64,000 bases of DNA from Paramecium sonneborni (Eukaryota; Ciliophora; Oligohymenophorea; Peniculida; Parameciidae). The stretch covers positions 118,021-182,020 of the forward strand of contig CAJJDN010000169.1 in assembly GCA_905182985.1 (NCBI GenBank), given 5' to 3'. Positions 61,001 to 64,000 of the stretch are shown here, in pieces. Both the position numbers and the translations under genes were made by a program. Each line of letters starts with the position of its first letter. The first letter of the stretch is position 1. The notes beneath the pieces are model-generated. The model was not told the DNA's origin. It made no database searches and saw nothing but the letters and a program-made list of their open reading frames with translations.

Positions 61001-63671
61001 AAAAAAATTAAAAGATAAAACTACATTCTTCTCTCTTCTTACTTAATTATGGTAATATAGGATCAGCTATTTATTCAAAATAACTTAGTATTGATATTAT
61101 TAATTGTAATTTTTTAAAAAATACTGCTGAATCTTTTGGAGGAGCTATTTACATGTTAAATTGTAAAAATGATTTTAAAATCCTAAAATCATAAATTATT
61201 GAAAATAATGCTACTCAAGGAGGTGGAATTTATTTTAATGGAAGTAATTCGTTAAATCAATAAAATTTTGTAAAATCTTTGATTTAATTTAATACTGCAA
61301 TATTATTAACTAATAATGTAGTTGAAGTTCCTCATCATTTATCATTATCAATAAATAATTAAGAAATGATTTCAGAACAAATTAAATTTTAGAATATTAC
61401 ATCAAATTTTTTGAAATTAAAAAAATACCAGATTTTAGAATAAGGTAAAATTAAATTTACGAATGCGTTTATGATTCCAAGCAATTAAATTATTTAAAAT
61501 TATAAAGTATTTAATCCTTAAAATTATTCTTATTTAACTTATATAAGAGAATTTCAAATAAACTAAAAAAATAGTTTAAATGAAAAGTTAGTTAACTTTC
61601 CAAATTCATCTTGTGATATAAGTTTAAATACTTAGTTAACAGATAATAAAACGGTAATACAATAGAATTCTAATCAAACTATTTTCTATAATTAAATGAA
61701 AAATGGTTTTGATTTAGGATAGATTTCAATTCTTTTTAATCCATATTAAGAGGAAAATATTTTTTTTTAATTATAGATTAATTGTACGAATAATTTTTAA
61801 GAGAATATTTTGCAATATGTAATAAAAGGAAAGACCTTGAAATGTTAATTAGGTGAATTTTATTATAATGAGGGTTGTTAATAATGTGAACCTGATAAAG
61901 GGTTTTATTCTGTAACATATAATAATTCTAAATGTTCTATTTTTGACAAAACAAAATTAAAAAATATAATGTCTAATTAAATAGAATTACTTGAAGGTTT
62001 TTGGAGGCCCAATCATTTTTCAGATTTAACTGAGTAATGTTTCAAAAATCAATAATTCTGTTTAGGAGGTTGGTAAGTTGGAAATGATTTATGTTAACTT
62101 GGTCACACTGGAGCATTATGTGAAGAATGTGATATATATAATATTAGAGGTTATGGAAACTATTTTAAAATTATTTCAGATTCAAAATGTGCTTTATGTG
62201 ATGATAGTAAACCTAACATTGTATTAACAATAATCTTTGCTTTACTATGGTATGGAAATTTAAAATAAAAATAGGTCAATTATATAAATTATTTTAACAT
62301 TAAGAAGTATTGAGGAATCAAATAAATTATTTTAATCGTTAAAATTGAGATAAAGATTTAGTAAAATTCTATTTAAATTAAATTAGGGTATTATAATTAT
62401 TTAATATTCTAGACCATAAGGGTATTTTGATAAAAATGTTTATCAATTATTTATGGATTTTAACTCTAATCTTTACATTTAATATTTAGTTTCCTTTATT
62501 TTTTGGGTTTGTCGAAAGAACTAGTAATCCATCAATATTTATGGCAACTAGTTTAGAATGTTATACAGCTGATATACATAATATCTAATTAATCTATTTA
62601 AGAATTATTATGCTATTTATAGTACAATTGATCTTATTCCTTATAATTTATGGGGGATATAAGATTAGCTCTGTAATGAAAAATGAAAAATTCAACAATA
62701 GTATTTTATCTAATACTGCAATCTATCTATATATTTCTAATTATGCTGAATTTGCCAAATAGTATAAATATTTTGTATTAATTAGATTTGCATCCTTAAT
62801 ATCCATAAGAAAAATTTCAAATATTGATTTTATATAAGGAGATGTATCATTACAATATTATACTAATACTCATTAAGAATGGGTTATGTCATTTGTTATT
62901 CCAGGATATTTTTTAATTTCTTTTATTATACCTTCTCTATTTTTCATATTATTGTTTATTCTGAGAAATAAATTAGATTAAATTAAATTAAGAAAACACA
63001 TATGCTATGTTTTTAATGAATACAAAGAAGAAAATTATTATTGGGAATTTATCAAAATTTGGTAAAAAACTATAATGATATCTATTATTATTTACTTTGA
63101 AACAAATACCTACTTAAAAGGATCTCTATTAGGTTTAAATCTTTTAGTTTATTAAGCATTTGCTTTGAAATTCAAACCATATCTTATACTGAAATTCAAT
63201 AATCTTGATCTAATAACTTCATAGATCTGTTCAATAGCTATATATGTAGCAATAGCAAAATATGCAAGTGAATAACAAAATAATTAAAGTTGGTCAGTAA
63301 TTCTATAATTTCTAATTATTATTTTATTGATCAAGTTATGCCTTCCTTTTATTCATAATATCTTATTAGCTTATCATAAAAATTATAAAATATATATATT
63401 AACTTAAATTCATAGAATACTTAAATGGTGTTTACCATCTTTCTTTTTGACTAAATTTATTCAAAGAAAATTATTTTCATATGAAAAATAGTAGTAATAA
63501 ATTCATTAAAATTTTATGAAATTGAAATAATACTTATTTTCACGCATATAAAATTAGAAAAAGAAACCTCTTTTTAGTATATTATTTAGAAAAGGTTCAT
63601 AATAAATGAGTCCAAGATTATATACTGAAACTTAGAGATATACAGATTCAATAAATTTAAATTAAATATGA
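55019..63671 (+). CDS. Giant surface protein, paralogue of the 31.9-40.9 kb gene
   Basis: About 2,800 aa, ATG 55019 to TGA 63669-63671. MIKIYFLLLIFKFEPTTQ is a signal peptide. Order of parts: a LamG-like segment (NCNNFALKAWIKITN); furin-like Cys-rich repeats from ~56.28 kb (CHFSCERCDGPTSSNCLSC); a long beta-helix-like region at 58.3-61.3 kb ending GGAIYM and GGGIYF; and the neck GHTGALCEECDIYNIRG (~62.1 kb). Several membrane helices (IIMLFIVQLILFLIIYGG, SFVIPGYFLISFIIPSLFFI) and a Gln/Lys-rich cytosolic tail follow. Introns seen: 56557-56579, 57832-57854, 58011-58035, 62250-62274, 62388-62412, and probably 56207-56239. One in-frame TGA at 55763-55765 is not removed by any intron I could find, so either an unusual intron or a nonsense mutation lies there. 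Confidence 0.85.
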
Positions 63672-64000
63672 TTAATAAATAATTTTTGTATTTTACATGA
63701 ATAATTATTATCAATTATTATGTGATCTAAAAAGTTTTGGTTTAAATTATTACTCTTAAAGAGCCTAGCTTTTTTTCCAGAAATTTTAATTTTTAGCAAT
63801 TATTTATAACTTTTTTATCTGAAAAATTTTATGAATAAAAACAAAGGCCAGAACCTAAAACTACTTAGCCATTTTACTTAATTTTTATGTGAAATTTACA
63901 ATTTTTAACAAATGTTGGTAGTTTTTTGTAAAAGAAATTTTAATGAAAAAAATTAAAGGATAGGATTGCCTATTATGAGTTTATGCTTTTGATTTTTAGT
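63672..64000. other. 3' flank of the giant gene
   Basis: AT-rich, with no gene seen and no telomeric C4A2/C3A3 repeats before the window ends. Confidence 0.5.

Noticed and set aside
1..64000. CRISPR arrays, bacterial operons or ribosome binding sites
   Set aside because: The code, introns and gene families are eukaryotic ciliate. No regularly spaced repeats of CRISPR type are present.
1..64000. Germline (micronuclear) sequence with internal eliminated sequences
   Set aside because: Long genes such as RDR, MSH6 and the membrane-protein gene at 6260-10486 read through with only tiny GT-AG introns and no TA-bounded inserts. A macronuclear origin is simpler, though the gene-poor half could contain retained germline DNA.
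63672..64000. Telomere at the right end
   Set aside because: No C4A2 or C3A3 repeats are visible; the window simply ends in AT-rich flank.

Overview
The window is ciliate nuclear DNA, most likely a Paramecium macronuclear scaffold. It is very AT-rich. Every convincing gene reads through TAA and TAG as glutamine and stops only at TGA. Genes are interrupted by tiny GT...AG introns, mostly 22-30 nt (for example 80-105, 178-203, 1284-1306, 18143-18167). Genes of 3-4 kb are not broken by TA-bounded inserts, which argues for macronuclear rather than germline DNA. Reading with the standard code hides almost all genes, so the models below were built with the ciliate code and splicing by eye.

Positions 1-25 kb are gene-dense with short spacers. 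In order: a Gln/Lys-rich protein (5' end outside the window), a WD-like beta-propeller protein, a LUC7-type U1 snRNP protein, a DRC12/CCDC153-like axonemal coiled-coil protein, a large type I membrane protein (minus strand) divergent from a smaller one (plus strand), an RNA-dependent RNA polymerase (RDR) with an intact DLDGD site, a secreted protein resembling trichocyst matrix (granule lattice) proteins, a MSH6-type MutS homologue (minus strand), and several small unrecognised genes ending with a four-segment membrane protein. Two exact direct duplications (3592-4816 = 4818-6042 and 21264-22535 = 22537-23808) are each joined by a single N. They look like unmerged contig overlaps, so the genes inside them are probably counted twice.

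Positions 25-64 kb are gene-poor and even more AT-rich. They hold two giant, closely related surface proteins in opposite orientation (minus 31.9-40.9 kb, plus 55.0-63.7 kb). Each has a signal peptide, a LamG-like part, furin-like Cys-rich repeats, a long beta-helix-like region and a C-terminal multi-membrane domain. Between them lie a dihydroxyacetone kinase gene and a secreted H-type-lectin/crystallin-like protein. Around these are a tRNA-Leu(UAA), a 754-bp gap and several stretches of decayed coding sequence. The picture is housekeeping/RNAi/cilium/secretory genes on the left and a surface-protein and pseudogene-rich zone, possibly subtelomeric, on the right.
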